A stretch of 64,000 nt of DNA from Photobacterium angustum (GTDB lineage: Bacteria > Pseudomonadota > Gammaproteobacteria > Enterobacterales > Vibrionaceae): positions 172,942-236,941 of the forward strand of contig NZ_PYOM01000006.1 of the NCBI RefSeq assembly GCF_003026365.1, read 5' to 3'. The first letter of the stretch is position 1. Each line of letters starts with the position of its first letter. The position numbers and the translations under genes are program-made. Under the pieces are notes generated by a model. That model did not search any database and had not been told where the DNA came from. It worked only from the letters and a program-made list of their open reading frames with translations. Positions 1-9,415 of this stretch are shown here, piece after piece.

Positions 1-213
1 GTCCCAGCAGTTTCAACTGATGCGCTACTTGAAACCGTGATCCCTGAGACTTTAGATAGTGATCATCCACTGCCAGTAGTGGATGCTGATGGACAGGTAA
101 CAGGGCGATTGTCTCGTTCAACATTGGCTGAAGTATTGAGTGATCATGCAAATGACGCGGCGTCAGAGAAAAATGTTGAAGTCATTAAAAAAGTAGAATC
201 TAAAGTCGCTTAA
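1..213 (+). CDS. proV: Glycine betaine/choline ABC transporter ATP-binding protein, C-terminal end (partial)
   Basis: The frame is open from the first base and stops with TAA at 211-213, giving the last 70 residues of a longer protein. The segment LPVVDADGQVTGRLSR followed by a leucine-rich helix resembles the second CBS domain at the C-terminus of ProV/OpuAA/ChoV-type ATPases, where CBS domains sense ionic strength. In Vibrionaceae the betIBA-proXWV operon ends with the ATPase gene, which fits a terminator directly downstream and no following transporter gene. The Walker motifs lie outside the window, so the assignment rests only on the CBS tail and the context. Confidence 0.6.
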   Translation, partial: VPAVSTDALLETVIPETLDSDHPLPVVDADGQVTGRLSRSTLAEVLSDHANDAASEKNVEVIKKVESKVA

Positions 214-250
214 GTAAGGTTTTCTTACCATTGCTTGGCGATAAAAATAT

Positions 251-296
251 AACCAGTGTGTTATTGCTTTTATTAGTAATTACCACTGGTTTTTTC
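251..296 (+). terminator. Rho-independent terminator after proV
   Basis: The 8-bp inverted repeat AACCAGTG / CACTGGTT surrounds a loop of about 24 nt and runs into six T residues. It lies 38 bp after the stop of the partial ATPase gene. The loop is long, so the hairpin is only moderately strong. Confidence 0.65.
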
Positions 297-482
297 GTTG
301 TAAGGTATTAAATATGTTAACAAGGTACCGATAATGCGTCATGGATAGCGCAAATTGCTGACATTTTTTTTAAATAGTGGTCAAATACACGAAATAGTAA
401 ATAGCCTATATTCGCTCTATTTCTTAATGTATTCGCTGATTAAGAGCGAGAAATAGTCTAATGTCGTATGGTGAGCAAATAC

Positions 483-1214
483 ATGAGTATCTCTAAACAA
501 ATCCTCGTCGTTGATGATGATAAAGAAATCCGTGAACTACTGGAAGAGTACTTAACCAAGAACGGTTTTGAAGTCCAAACTGCCGCGGAAGGCGAGGAAA
601 TGAAACGTTGCCTTGCTGGTGGATATCCAGATTTGATTCTACTCGATATCATGATGCCGGGAGATGATGGGTTTACCTTATGTCAGCATATTCGCAAAAC
701 GTCAGATGTCCCTATTATTATGCTGACGGCTGTTTCTGAAGAGATGGATCAAATCATAGGACTTGAGATTGGGGCCGACGATTATATCGCAAAACCCTTT
801 AGTCCTAGACAGCTGTTAGCTCGTATTAAAGCGATATTACGTCGTAGCAAAGTGTCAGATAACCAGCACTCTAACCCTAGTGCAAAATTTATTAGTTTTT
901 CTAATTGGCGTTTAGATACCACAGCACATCGTTTAGTGAATGTACTGAATAATGAAGCGTTCGAGCTAACAAGTGGTGATTATTCATTGTTGATGCTGTT
1001 TCTATCGAGACCAAATCAAATTTTAGATCGCGATACTATTTCATGTGCGACTCGTGGAAGAGATGCGCAACCGTCAGAGCGTGGTATTGATGTCGCTTTA
1101 AGTCGTTTACGTAACCGTTTAGGCGACAAAGGTCGTACTCAGCGTTTAATTAAAACCAGTCGTGGTAACGGTTATATATTTACTGCCGATGTTCGTTATG
1201 ACGACCATGTGTAA
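483..1214 (+). CDS. OmpR-family response regulator
   Basis: This is a two-domain response regulator of 243 residues. The receiver domain (about 1-120) has the acidic pocket VVDDD, the phosphoacceptor Asp near residue 55 in LLDIMMPG, the conserved Thr in MLTA and the Lys in AKPF. The C-terminal winged helix (about 145-240) carries the OmpR-type end SRLRNRLGDKG...RGNGYIF. An upstream in-frame ATG at 468 and a GTG at 471 exist. I prefer 483 because GGTGAG lies about 7 nt ahead and MSISKQILVVDDD is the usual family beginning. The kinase gene follows after a hairpin. The overall make-up resembles GltR-type regulators of glucose uptake, but the signal is unknown. Confidence 0.9.
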   Translation: MSISKQILVVDDDKEIRELLEEYLTKNGFEVQTAAEGEEMKRCLAGGYPDLILLDIMMPGDDGFTLCQHIRKTSDVPIIMLTAVSEEMDQIIGLEIGADDYIAKPFSPRQLLARIKAILRRSKVSDNQHSNPSAKFISFSNWRLDTTAHRLVNVLNNEAFELTSGDYSLLMLFLSRPNQILDRDTISCATRGRDAQPSERGIDVALSRLRNRLGDKGRTQRLIKTSRGNGYIFTADVRYDDHV

Positions 1215-1243
1215 AGTTAGCAACATTATAGATAAACAAGATG

Positions 1244-1270
1244 AAGTGTGGTGACAGCCACACTTTTTTA
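1244..1270 (+). terminator. Hairpin with T-run between regulator and kinase genes
   Basis: AAGTGTGG and CCACACTT form an 8-bp stem with a 6-nt loop, followed directly by a T-rich run (TTTTTTATT). It lies between the response regulator and the kinase gene. It probably causes partial termination, so that less kinase than regulator is made. Confidence 0.75.
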
Positions 1271-1298
1271 TTATCTTGAGATAGGTAGATATTGAATT

Positions 1299-2744
1299 AT
1301 GAAATGGAAATCATTGTGGCCTAAGTCATTGGTTTCACGTACTTTATGGTTAACTTTGTTGGCCGTCTTTCTTGCTCAAGTGATCGCAACTGGCATTTGG
1401 TACACCCAATCAAAAAAACGAGATTTAGAGGGGTTGCAATCAACATCTGCGAGCATGGCAACCATGTTTGCATCGACAGTGAATTTCTTCCAATCATTGC
1501 CGCTAGAATATCGCCATATTGTATTAGAGCAGTTGCGCAATATGGGTGGGACACGTTTTTTTGTGTCGTTTAATGATCAAGAAATCAATATTAAGCCAAT
1601 AAAAAATACTGAACAAAAAGAAATGGCAGTGTCAGTTTTTAAAACGGTGTTACATGAAAAATTACCTACCCTTAGTAATATTCATGTTGAGTTTTCACGT
1701 CCAGAAACGCTGCATGTATTAAAAAATGATATTTTGCTGTCAGATCTACCGCGTTCTTGGGTACATAATACGTTAAGTTTAGAGCCGCTTAATCCCCCCA
1801 TTTTAGTGGTGCAAATAGAGCTTGATAAAGATCAGTGGTTATATATTGCAGCGCTATTGCCTGCCCCTTATATGATGTTAAAAGATGAGATTATTACGCG
1901 TCAGCAAATTATATTTCTCACCTTTAGTACCGTTTTATTACTGCTGTTTACTTACATCATGGTTAGACGACAAACACGACCATTAAAACAATTGGCGGAT
2001 GCTGCTAACGCGTTAAGTCTTGATATTTACCAGCCGCCATTAAAAGAGCAAGGTGCGAGTGAACTAGTGATGGCAACACAAGCATTTAATCGAATGCAGT
2101 TGCGTTTAAGAAAATATATTGAAGATCGTGAACAACTATTTTCCGCTATATCACATGATTTAAAAACGCCAATTACTCGCTTACGCTTACGTGCAGAATT
2201 AATCGATGATGATGAAAAAATAGATAAATTTAATCACGATCTAGATGAACTCGAAATCATGGTGAAAGGGGCGTTACAGTGTGTAAAGGATACCGATTTA
2301 CATGAGAATTTAGTGACCATTGATGTTGAACAGTTACTAAATAGTATTGCTGAACATCATAACCACAAAGATACAAAAGTTCGTTTACCTCAGCATCCTA
2401 TTTTGCCGATTATGGCAAAACCGTTAGCCTTAAAACGCTGTTTAAGTAACTTAATTGATAATGGGGTGAAATATGGACATAGCGTGACGCTAAATGTCAT
2501 TGATAGCCCAGATAAGCTGATCATCACTATTAGTGATAAGGGGCAAGGGATCCCTGATGCGAAGCTAAAAACGGTATTTGAACCCTATGTTCGCTTAGCA
2601 ACGGATAATACGGGACATGGGCTTGGGATGGGGATTTCGCGTAATATAGTACGAGCTCACGGTGGTCAGTTAACGATCAAAAACAGCATTAAAGGTGGAT
2701 TGTTAGTGATTGTTGTACTCCCTAGGTTATTAAAAAATGCTTAA
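1299..2744 (+). CDS. Membrane sensor histidine kinase (EnvZ/GtrS-like)
   Basis: This 481-residue inner-membrane kinase is the partner of the upstream regulator. A first membrane helix (about 14-34) is followed by a periplasmic sensor region of about 170 residues, a second helix (about 204-222, ending before MVRRQTRPLKQL) and a HAMP linker. The dimerisation helix carries SHDLKTPITRLR with the phosphoacceptor His near 286. The ATPase domain shows the N box LSNLIDNGVKYG, the G1 box ISDKGQGIP and the G2 box GHGLGMGIS. The stop overlaps an upstream ATG of the next frame. A periplasmic binding protein follows directly, so the periplasmic domain may read ligand occupancy through it (inference). Confidence 0.92.
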   Translation: MKWKSLWPKSLVSRTLWLTLLAVFLAQVIATGIWYTQSKKRDLEGLQSTSASMATMFASTVNFFQSLPLEYRHIVLEQLRNMGGTRFFVSFNDQEINIKPIKNTEQKEMAVSVFKTVLHEKLPTLSNIHVEFSRPETLHVLKNDILLSDLPRSWVHNTLSLEPLNPPILVVQIELDKDQWLYIAALLPAPYMMLKDEIITRQQIIFLTFSTVLLLLFTYIMVRRQTRPLKQLADAANALSLDIYQPPLKEQGASELVMATQAFNRMQLRLRKYIEDREQLFSAISHDLKTPITRLRLRAELIDDDEKIDKFNHDLDELEIMVKGALQCVKDTDLHENLVTIDVEQLLNSIAEHHNHKDTKVRLPQHPILPIMAKPLALKRCLSNLIDNGVKYGHSVTLNVIDSPDKLIITISDKGQGIPDAKLKTVFEPYVRLATDNTGHGLGMGISRNIVRAHGGQLTIKNSIKGGLLVIVVLPRLLKNA

Positions 2745-2769
2745 TGTTATTGTCGGATCTAAGGTGAAA

Positions 2770-4041
2770 ATGAATATCAAGCTATGGAGTCTCTACGCCT
2801 TATTACTGCTTGTTTGTCAGCCAACTTTTGCTGTAGGGACTGTTGAAGTGCTGCATTGGTGGACATCAAAAGGCGAATCTAAAGCGGTTCAAGTTTTAAA
2901 AGATAAAATGGAAGCGAAAGGGCATCACTGGAAAGATTTCGCCATTGCTGGTGGTGGTGGTCAAAGTGCGATGACAGTGTTAAAAATGCGCGCAATATCG
3001 GGGAATCCACCTACAGCGGCACAGTTAAAAGGACAAGACATTCAAGAGTGGGGACGCTTAGGTTTTCTGACATCACTTAATAAGGTTGCAGAACAAGAGC
3101 ACTGGGATAACGTACTGTTGCCTGAAGTGGAACAAATCGTTAATGATCTTCAATTGATAAAATATGACGGTCATTATGTGGCGGTACCTGTAACATTACA
3201 TCGGGTCAATTGGTTATGGATCAATCCACATATCTTTAAACTTGCAGGCGCAAAAGTACCCACAACCTTAGCTGAATTTTATGTGGCGGCTGACAAAATC
3301 AAAGCGGCAGGTTATATCCCATTAGCTCACGGTGGGGAGTCTTGGCAAGATGCGACTTTGTTCGAAGCGGTGGCGCTAAGCGTACTGGGTGCAAAAGATT
3401 ACGCGAAAGCGTTTGTTGATTTAGATTTAACCGAGCTTAGTAGCGATAAAATGGTTGAGGTTTTTCGTCAGTTCAAAAAGATGCGGCAGTATATAGATCC
3501 AAATGCCAAAGGGCGTCGTTGGAACCAAGCAACCGAAATGCTGATGCATGATCAGGCCGCAATGCAAATAATGGGAGATTGGGCAAAAGGTGAGTTTACT
3601 AGCGAGCACAAAGTCGCAGGTAAAGATTATTTATGTGTGCCTGTACCGGGAACCCAAGGTATGTTCTCTTATAATCTTGATACTATTACTTTTTTCAAAT
3701 TAAAAAGTAATGAAGAAGATAAAAGAGCGCAACAAGATTTAGCGCAAATACTCTTAACTAAGCCATTTCAACGAGAATTTAGTTTAGATAAAGGCTCGAT
3801 TCCGATCCGTAAGGATGTATCGTTAAAGGGATTTGACTCTTGTTCATTAGCCTCAATGAAAGCATTTAAGTTTGCAGCAAAAAACAATGCGCTTGTCCCC
3901 AGTTTTTCACATAATTTAGCTACATCCAGTGATGTTCAAAGTGCAATCATTGATGTTGTAAGTCGTTTCTTTGATGATCCAAGCGCGGATCCAAAAATGG
4001 CAGCTGTTCGCTTATCTCGCGCAGTAAAATCAGCAATGTAA
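2770..4041 (+). CDS. Sugar-type ABC transporter substrate-binding protein, orphan
   Basis: This is a periplasmic binding protein of 423 residues. The N-terminus MNIKLWSLYALLLLVCQPTFA is a typical Sec signal peptide, cleaved before VGTVEV. The mature protein begins VEVLHWWTSKGESKAV, and with GGGGQSAM, ANPPT-like and RVNWLWINPHIFKLAGAKVP segments it resembles the glucose/mannose-binding family 1 solute-binding proteins (GtsA type). An ATG at 2737 overlaps the kinase stop, but 2770 gives a clean signal peptide with AAGGTG just upstream. No ABC permease or ATPase gene is near. It therefore either serves a transporter encoded elsewhere or acts as a sensory subunit for the adjacent kinase. Confidence 0.85.
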   Translation: MNIKLWSLYALLLLVCQPTFAVGTVEVLHWWTSKGESKAVQVLKDKMEAKGHHWKDFAIAGGGGQSAMTVLKMRAISGNPPTAAQLKGQDIQEWGRLGFLTSLNKVAEQEHWDNVLLPEVEQIVNDLQLIKYDGHYVAVPVTLHRVNWLWINPHIFKLAGAKVPTTLAEFYVAADKIKAAGYIPLAHGGESWQDATLFEAVALSVLGAKDYAKAFVDLDLTELSSDKMVEVFRQFKKMRQYIDPNAKGRRWNQATEMLMHDQAAMQIMGDWAKGEFTSEHKVAGKDYLCVPVPGTQGMFSYNLDTITFFKLKSNEEDKRAQQDLAQILLTKPFQREFSLDKGSIPIRKDVSLKGFDSCSLASMKAFKFAAKNNALVPSFSHNLATSSDVQSAIIDVVSRFFDDPSADPKMAAVRLSRAVKSAM

Positions 4042-4079
4042 TAAGACGTATGTATTTGGAAAAGAATAAGGATAGGAAA

Positions 4080-4739
4080 ATGGATTATTTAGCGAGTGTT
4101 GAAATAGAACCCAATGTCCCCGCGACAGCCAGTGTTATTTGGTTACATGGTTTAGGCTCAAATGGCCATGATTTTGAGGCATTGTTACCGCATTTACAGT
4201 TAGAAGAAACATCGCCAATACGTTTTATATTTCCTCATTCACCGACGTTGAATGTCACCATTAATGGTAATGCCTTAATGCCTGCATGGTATGACATCAT
4301 TTCATTAGATACATCTCGTAAAATTAATGAAGCACAACTGATGGAATCTGCTCAAAAGGTAATAGATCTTGTCGAGCGTGAAATTAGTCGTGGCATTCCT
4401 TCTGAACGTATTGTTCTTGCGGGATTTTCACAAGGTGGTGCGGTAGTTTATCAAGCAGGATTAAGCTACTCCAAGCCATTAGCGGGAATATTAGCACTAT
4501 CAACCTATTTCCCAACCGCAGAGATTATCCAATATAGCGATGTGAATCGTAATATGCCGATAGAAATTATGCATGGCTCTTATGATCCCGTTGTTATTCC
4601 TAAATTAGGTGAAATGGCACGAGATGATGTCATTAAAGCGGGATTTAAACCGCACTGGCGTACATACCCAATGGAGCATCAGGTTTGCATGCCTCAAATT
4701 GAAGATATTTCAGCATGGATAAAACAAACACTATCTTAA
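4080..4739 (+). CDS. Carboxylesterase / phospholipase-type alpha/beta hydrolase
   Basis: This serine hydrolase of 219 residues belongs to the esterase D/acyl-protein thioesterase-like carboxylesterase family. WLHGLGSNGHDF is the oxyanion-hole loop, GFSQGG holds the nucleophilic Ser (about 115), GSYDPVV carries the likely acidic residue and MEHQVC the catalytic His. The length matches the family (about 210-230 residues). An in-frame ATG at 4050 exists, but AAGGATAGG directly precedes the ATG at 4080 and the protein then starts in the usual way (MDYLASVEIEP). It follows the binding-protein gene by 38 bp and may be co-transcribed. The physiological substrate cannot be read from the sequence. Confidence 0.88.
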   Translation: MDYLASVEIEPNVPATASVIWLHGLGSNGHDFEALLPHLQLEETSPIRFIFPHSPTLNVTINGNALMPAWYDIISLDTSRKINEAQLMESAQKVIDLVEREISRGIPSERIVLAGFSQGGAVVYQAGLSYSKPLAGILALSTYFPTAEIIQYSDVNRNMPIEIMHGSYDPVVIPKLGEMARDDVIKAGFKPHWRTYPMEHQVCMPQIEDISAWIKQTLS

Positions 4740-4780
4740 ATCTAACCTTAAATGGGTTTAAAAATTTGTAGTTAAAAATA

Positions 4781-4822
4781 AAACGCATCAGAGCGGTTAT
4801 CGATCTGATGCGTTTTTTATTG
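4781..4822 (+). terminator. Terminator between convergent esterase and MATE genes
   Basis: A perfect 12-bp stem AAACGCATCAGA / TCTGATGCGTTT with an 11-nt loop is followed by TTTTTTATT. On the other strand the stem is followed by a weaker T-rich tract (TTTTATTTT). It probably serves both converging genes. Confidence 0.9.
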
Positions 4823-4837
4823 GCGATTACTTACTAA

Positions 4838-6226
4838 TTAATCGATTAAGGGATCTTGATTATCAAGTGAATTGAGTGGCTTACAACGCTTATTGATATC
4901 ACGCCAAACAATAACCGCAACAATACAGCTCAATACCATAGTAGATACTGGCATGGTTAGCCATACACCGACAACGCCAAGTAATTTCGGTAAGAAATAC
5001 AAAAACGGCAGTTGTATTAGCATGTTACTAATTGAAATTACCAATGCTTTTGACGCTTGATTCACCGACATAAAGTACATTGTAGCCAAGACAATAAAGC
5101 CATCTAAAAACATTGCAAATAGGTGTAAACGAATACCTTGGGTTGCCTCTAACGTCAGTGCGCTGTTGCTGCTATTAAACAAACTGATCAAGGTTGATGG
5201 GAAGCTCGTCAGTAACAAGAACCAAGCGATACCAGCAATCACCGTCGTTTTCATTGCTAAAATTAATGTTTGTCGTATATGTTGAGGTTGTTTCGCCCCG
5301 TAATAGTAACTCACTGGTGGTTGTAAACCTTCACCAATACCTTCTGCTACCAAGTAGTACATTGTCATCATGTAGCCGACAATAGCAAAAGCGCCAACGG
5401 TTAATTCTGTGCCATATATAATGAATTGATAATTGTGTAATGCGACAACAAAACTACCATAGAGGTACATGATCAGTGCTGATGAGCCTAGCACCATGAT
5501 CTTTTTACTTTCTGACAATGAAAAATCAGGCAGTGAAATTTTTAGCTTTAAAGTTGAGTATTGAGAGCAAAAATAGATTAAGCCACCAACACAGCTAATA
5601 CCTTGTGCGATCAACGTTGCAATTGCGGCACCTTTTAATTCCCAACCCATTAACCCCAAAAACACATAATCAAGAAGAATATTGGTCAGTGCGCCTATTA
5701 CTAATAACGTTGTTGCGATTTTCGGGCTGTCATCATTTCGGATCAACATTGGCATTGCGCCTGCTAAGACAGTAATAAAGGCAGCATTACCAAAAGTAGA
5801 AACATAGTCTAAAGCAAGGTGCTTAATGTTTTGTTGGGCACCTTGAAGTTGTAAAAAATAGTCGCCAAAAAATGTAAACGCAGTAAATGAAAGGCAGCTA
5901 ATAATAAAAGTTAGGATCAAACCTGTATTAAAAGCGCGCTGAGCATTAATCTGATTTTGCTCACCGCGGGCGATTGAAATTAGCGTCCCGCTACCAATAC
6001 CAATCATCAAGCCTAAACCTGATAATACGAATGTTATCGGCCATGCCATATTAATTGCGGCTAAGCCTTGGTAGCCAACGTAGTGGCCAACAAAGATCCC
6101 ATCTACAATTTGATAGAGTCCATTAACCATCATTGCCGCAATAGAAGGGATGGTATAACGCCAAAAATTTTTAGATATATTGCTCGACGACGGCATAGGT
6201 TCATTACTGTGCATAAATATTCTCAT
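4838..6226 (-). CDS. MATE family efflux transporter
   Basis: This 462-residue polytopic membrane protein is of the multidrug and toxin extrusion family, a drug/cation antiporter in the inner membrane. It begins the membrane part with FWRYTIPSIAAMMVNGLYQIVDGIFVG, the typical first helix of the NorM/DinF superfamily, and about 12 hydrophobic segments follow. The length matches the family (about 450). ATGs at 6226, 6214 and 6196 are all possible starts; none has a strong ribosome binding site. It is divergent from a LysR gene 106 bp away, which is the obvious candidate regulator. The substrate is unknown. Confidence 0.9.
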   Translation of the reverse strand: MRIFMHSNEPMPSSSNISKNFWRYTIPSIAAMMVNGLYQIVDGIFVGHYVGYQGLAAINMAWPITFVLSGLGLMIGIGSGTLISIARGEQNQINAQRAFNTGLILTFIISCLSFTAFTFFGDYFLQLQGAQQNIKHLALDYVSTFGNAAFITVLAGAMPMLIRNDDSPKIATTLLVIGALTNILLDYVFLGLMGWELKGAAIATLIAQGISCVGGLIYFCSQYSTLKLKISLPDFSLSESKKIMVLGSSALIMYLYGSFVVALHNYQFIIYGTELTVGAFAIVGYMMTMYYLVAEGIGEGLQPPVSYYYGAKQPQHIRQTLILAMKTTVIAGIAWFLLLTSFPSTLISLFNSSNSALTLEATQGIRLHLFAMFLDGFIVLATMYFMSVNQASKALVISISNMLIQLPFLYFLPKLLGVVGVWLTMPVSTMVLSCIVAVIVWRDINKRCKPLNSLDNQDPLID

Positions 6227-6332
6227 AAAATGGTCGACCCACGACTATTCAGTTGGTGGGAATCGCTGTATTATCTCCGAATATTAGATTGCTCAAAGAT
6301 ATTATATATCTGATTATCGGATGGATTGATTT

Positions 6333-7211
6333 ATGGATTGGACATTAGATCAACTCAATGCTTTTGTTATTTCAGTACAACAAGGCTCTTTTTCGGCAGC
6401 CGCTCGGCGGTTAGGAAAAGCACAGTCACGGATCAGTACTGCAATTAGTAACCTAGAAGCAGATTTAGGGTTTGAATTATTCGATCGAAGTGCAAGGTTA
6501 CCGATCCTGACCCCCGAAGGTCAGCAAATGTATGAAGAAGCAAAGGTCGTATTAGCTCAATGTGAACGGTTACAATCTCGGGCATTGACGTTAACGCAAG
6601 GTGAAGAAGTAACCCTGACCATAGCAATGGATGAAGCATCACCATTAACCGCTTTTGAAGATTTCTTTCAACGCGTCTCTGAGACATTTCCATTATTGAA
6701 ATTAACCATTATTAATGGCTCGAAAGATGATATAGCGACCCGCGTAGATGAAAAAATGGCAGATATCGGTATTTTATTTTTCAGTAAAACCTTGCCTAGT
6801 AGTTTAGAATTTACACCTATTTGTGAATTTAACTCATCACTGATTGTGGGTAAAAATCATCCATTAGCGCAAATTTCAGCGCCCACAGTGCAGCAGTTAA
6901 GCCAGCACCGTCAGCTATTAATTTGCGATCGAAGTGGACGCCACCACAGTGAAGCGTTATCAGCTAATTATTGGCAAATTGACAGCTACTATTCAATCAC
7001 CTCCTTTGTGTTGAGAAATATGGGATGGGCATTTGTGCCTGATCATGTTTTTACGTATGACTTTTTCTCCGAAGGTGTTGTAAAACTGTCGATGGAAAAT
7101 ATTCCCGCTTCGCAATGGATTGAAATGGGCGTTGTTAAACGCCGTGATCGAGCGACAGGACCCGTTATAAAATGGATTCAGCAAGAACTAAAGAAAATGT
7201 TTACTCAATAG
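6333..7211 (+). CDS. LysR-family transcriptional regulator
   Basis: This is a 292-residue LysR regulator. The N-terminal winged helix-turn-helix (about 1-60) reads DQLNAFVISVQQGSFSAAAR with RRLGKAQSRISTAISNLE as the recognition region, followed by the linker helix and a type-2 periplasmic-binding-like effector domain (about 90-290). It is divergent from the MATE exporter gene with an AT-rich 106-bp gap, so it may control the exporter and itself. The effector is unknown. Confidence 0.9.
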   Translation: MDWTLDQLNAFVISVQQGSFSAAARRLGKAQSRISTAISNLEADLGFELFDRSARLPILTPEGQQMYEEAKVVLAQCERLQSRALTLTQGEEVTLTIAMDEASPLTAFEDFFQRVSETFPLLKLTIINGSKDDIATRVDEKMADIGILFFSKTLPSSLEFTPICEFNSSLIVGKNHPLAQISAPTVQQLSQHRQLLICDRSGRHHSEALSANYWQIDSYYSITSFVLRNMGWAFVPDHVFTYDFFSEGVVKLSMENIPASQWIEMGVVKRRDRATGPVIKWIQQELKKMFTQ

Positions 7212-7291
7212 GTTAAGTCTGATTATCTATTGTTGTTTTGATGGTATCGCAGTGAGTGACACTGAATTATTACGCGCGAGTTGAGAAGTAA

Positions 7292-9202
7292 ATGTCTAAA
7301 GAAGCACCAGCATCATCCTTACCACTTATTATTGCCGGTCCTATTTTACGTAAAGCGACAGCAACGCAATTAGTACTATGGTTTGTGACCACGGAACGAT
7401 TGAATGCTACTTTTTACTTATATCAACAAGGTGATGATATCCCGTGCTATCAAGCCACTATTGCAGATGAACATCAAATTCAAATCGGTAAAAATGCTTG
7501 GGTTGTACTCGCACAGTTTGAGGGTGAATTTGCAGTTAATACTCCACTTGCTTATCAACTTGACACCCAGCAAGGGCTTTTAACCGATTTAATACCGTCA
7601 CTGACCTACGATAATGAATCCATGATTAGCATTGTGATCAACACTAAAGCCGATTATGTGTTACATGGCTCTTGTCGTAACCCTCATTATCCAAGTAAAG
7701 ACAGCTTAGTGATTGCAGATAGAAAAGTAGCTGAGCAACCTATTCTTGAACGCCCAAGTCTATTAATGATGAGTGGTGATCAAATTTACGCTGATCATGT
7801 TGCAGGCCCAACACTTGATGCTATTGAGCAAGTAATCCAACTGCTAGGCCTACCTACTGAAACGTTCGAACAGTCTAGCATTGCAGATACAGATGCCTTG
7901 TATCATAGTCCTTATCATTTATATGGACGAGATAAATTATTACCGACGTATATTGATACTCAAACGTGGTTAGGTAAATTATTGCCTGATCGTGTTGTGC
8001 CTATTTTTAGCTCGCGAGAATGTGAAAATCATCTGATCAGTTTTAGTGAATTTTTTGCGATGTATTTACTGGTATGGTCACCAACATTATGGGAATGGGT
8101 TGATCGTGAGCGTTTCGAGAAACAGAAATTCACCTGTGGTGGGGTACAAATTGCGCCTAAATGGCAGCAACAGTGGCACGAAGAAAGCCATATTATGGAT
8201 GATTTCGTTCAAGGCCTGCCGCAAGTTCAACGTTTGTTTGCACATATTCCGACGTATATGATTTTCGATGATCATGATGTGACGGATGACTATATGCTTA
8301 ATCGTCGCTGGGAAACCGCAGCGTTTAATAACTTATTTTCGCGTCGAATTATTGGTAATGCACTTATAAGCTACTGGCTATGTCAGGCTTGGGGCAATGC
8401 TCCCGAGAAATTTGAACAGCCTTTCCTTGATGACGCCAAGCGATACTTTGCTGAGCCCTGTAATCAAACACAAGATGCATTTATCGCGCGGTTAAATCAG
8501 TTTGAGCAATGGCACTATACCATTTCAACCACACCTAAAATGGTAGTATTAGATACGCGTACTCGACGTTGGCGTTCAGAATCGAATGATAACCGTCCAT
8601 CAGGGTTAATGGATTGGGAAGCCATGATTGAGTTTCAGCAGGAATTACTCCATGAACCAGCGGTGATTATTGTTTCTGCTGCACCAATGTTCGGTGTAAA
8701 GTTTATTGAAACATTGCAACGAATGATGACATGGATAGGGCAACCATTACTCGTTGATGCAGAAAACTGGATGGCGCATCCGGGCTCTGCCAATACATTA
8801 CTGAGTATTTTTACCCATACCAAAACACCGACCCAATTTATTATTTTATCTGGCGATGTCCATTATTCTTTTGCTTATGACATCACACTTCGTAACCATA
8901 AAGGTAAATTCCATATTTATCAGATCACTTGTAGTGGTTTAAAAAATGAATTCCCAAATCGCTTATTACGCTTTTGTGATGCAATGGATAGAGCACTATA
9001 TAGTCCTCATTCTCCGTTAAACTGGTTTACCAAGCGTAAGAAATTGCTGATTGAAAAGCGTGATCCTGACATTGTAGGTGCACATCGATTGGTGAATCGA
9101 AGTGCAATAGGAGAGTTATATCTTGCATCAGATGGCACGCCGAAAGTGATAGAAATCTTAACTGCTGAAGGTGAAACTATCCATTTCCCAGTAAAAAAGT
9201 AA
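7292..9202 (+). CDS. PhoD-like alkaline phosphatase D family protein
   Basis: This 636-residue metallophosphatase-type protein is related to PhoD. Metal-site motifs visible in order are HGSCRNP (about 129), MMSGDQIYAD (about 168), MIFDDHDVTDD (about 327) and LSGDVHYSF (about 520), matching the GDQ, DDHD and GDVH blocks of the family. No Sec or Tat signal peptide is visible at the N-terminus (MSKEAPASSLPLIIAGPILR), unlike classical secreted PhoD, so a cytoplasmic location is likely. That argues for a phosphodiesterase role on an internal substrate rather than phosphate scavenging. A GAGAAG-like site lies about 7 nt before the ATG. Confidence 0.85.
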   Translation: MSKEAPASSLPLIIAGPILRKATATQLVLWFVTTERLNATFYLYQQGDDIPCYQATIADEHQIQIGKNAWVVLAQFEGEFAVNTPLAYQLDTQQGLLTDLIPSLTYDNESMISIVINTKADYVLHGSCRNPHYPSKDSLVIADRKVAEQPILERPSLLMMSGDQIYADHVAGPTLDAIEQVIQLLGLPTETFEQSSIADTDALYHSPYHLYGRDKLLPTYIDTQTWLGKLLPDRVVPIFSSRECENHLISFSEFFAMYLLVWSPTLWEWVDRERFEKQKFTCGGVQIAPKWQQQWHEESHIMDDFVQGLPQVQRLFAHIPTYMIFDDHDVTDDYMLNRRWETAAFNNLFSRRIIGNALISYWLCQAWGNAPEKFEQPFLDDAKRYFAEPCNQTQDAFIARLNQFEQWHYTISTTPKMVVLDTRTRRWRSESNDNRPSGLMDWEAMIEFQQELLHEPAVIIVSAAPMFGVKFIETLQRMMTWIGQPLLVDAENWMAHPGSANTLLSIFTHTKTPTQFIILSGDVHYSFAYDITLRNHKGKFHIYQITCSGLKNEFPNRLLRFCDAMDRALYSPHSPLNWFTKRKKLLIEKRDPDIVGAHRLVNRSAIGELYLASDGTPKVIEILTAEGETIHFPVKK

Positions 9203-9415
9203 GGGTTATGTCAAACTGTGTTAACTTGGTGTAATTATTTTTTATCCTAGTTATAACAATGGGTTAAAGTAATGATGCTGATAGCTTTTGAGTGTTTTTT
9301 TCATTTATTTTCATTTTTTATAAGATCCTATACATAAAATAGCTTAATTTGAGGGCTCTAAAGTGCTAAATTATAGGGCATTGCTCAAAGTGAGTTTGCT
9401 ATAGGATTAGGTATT

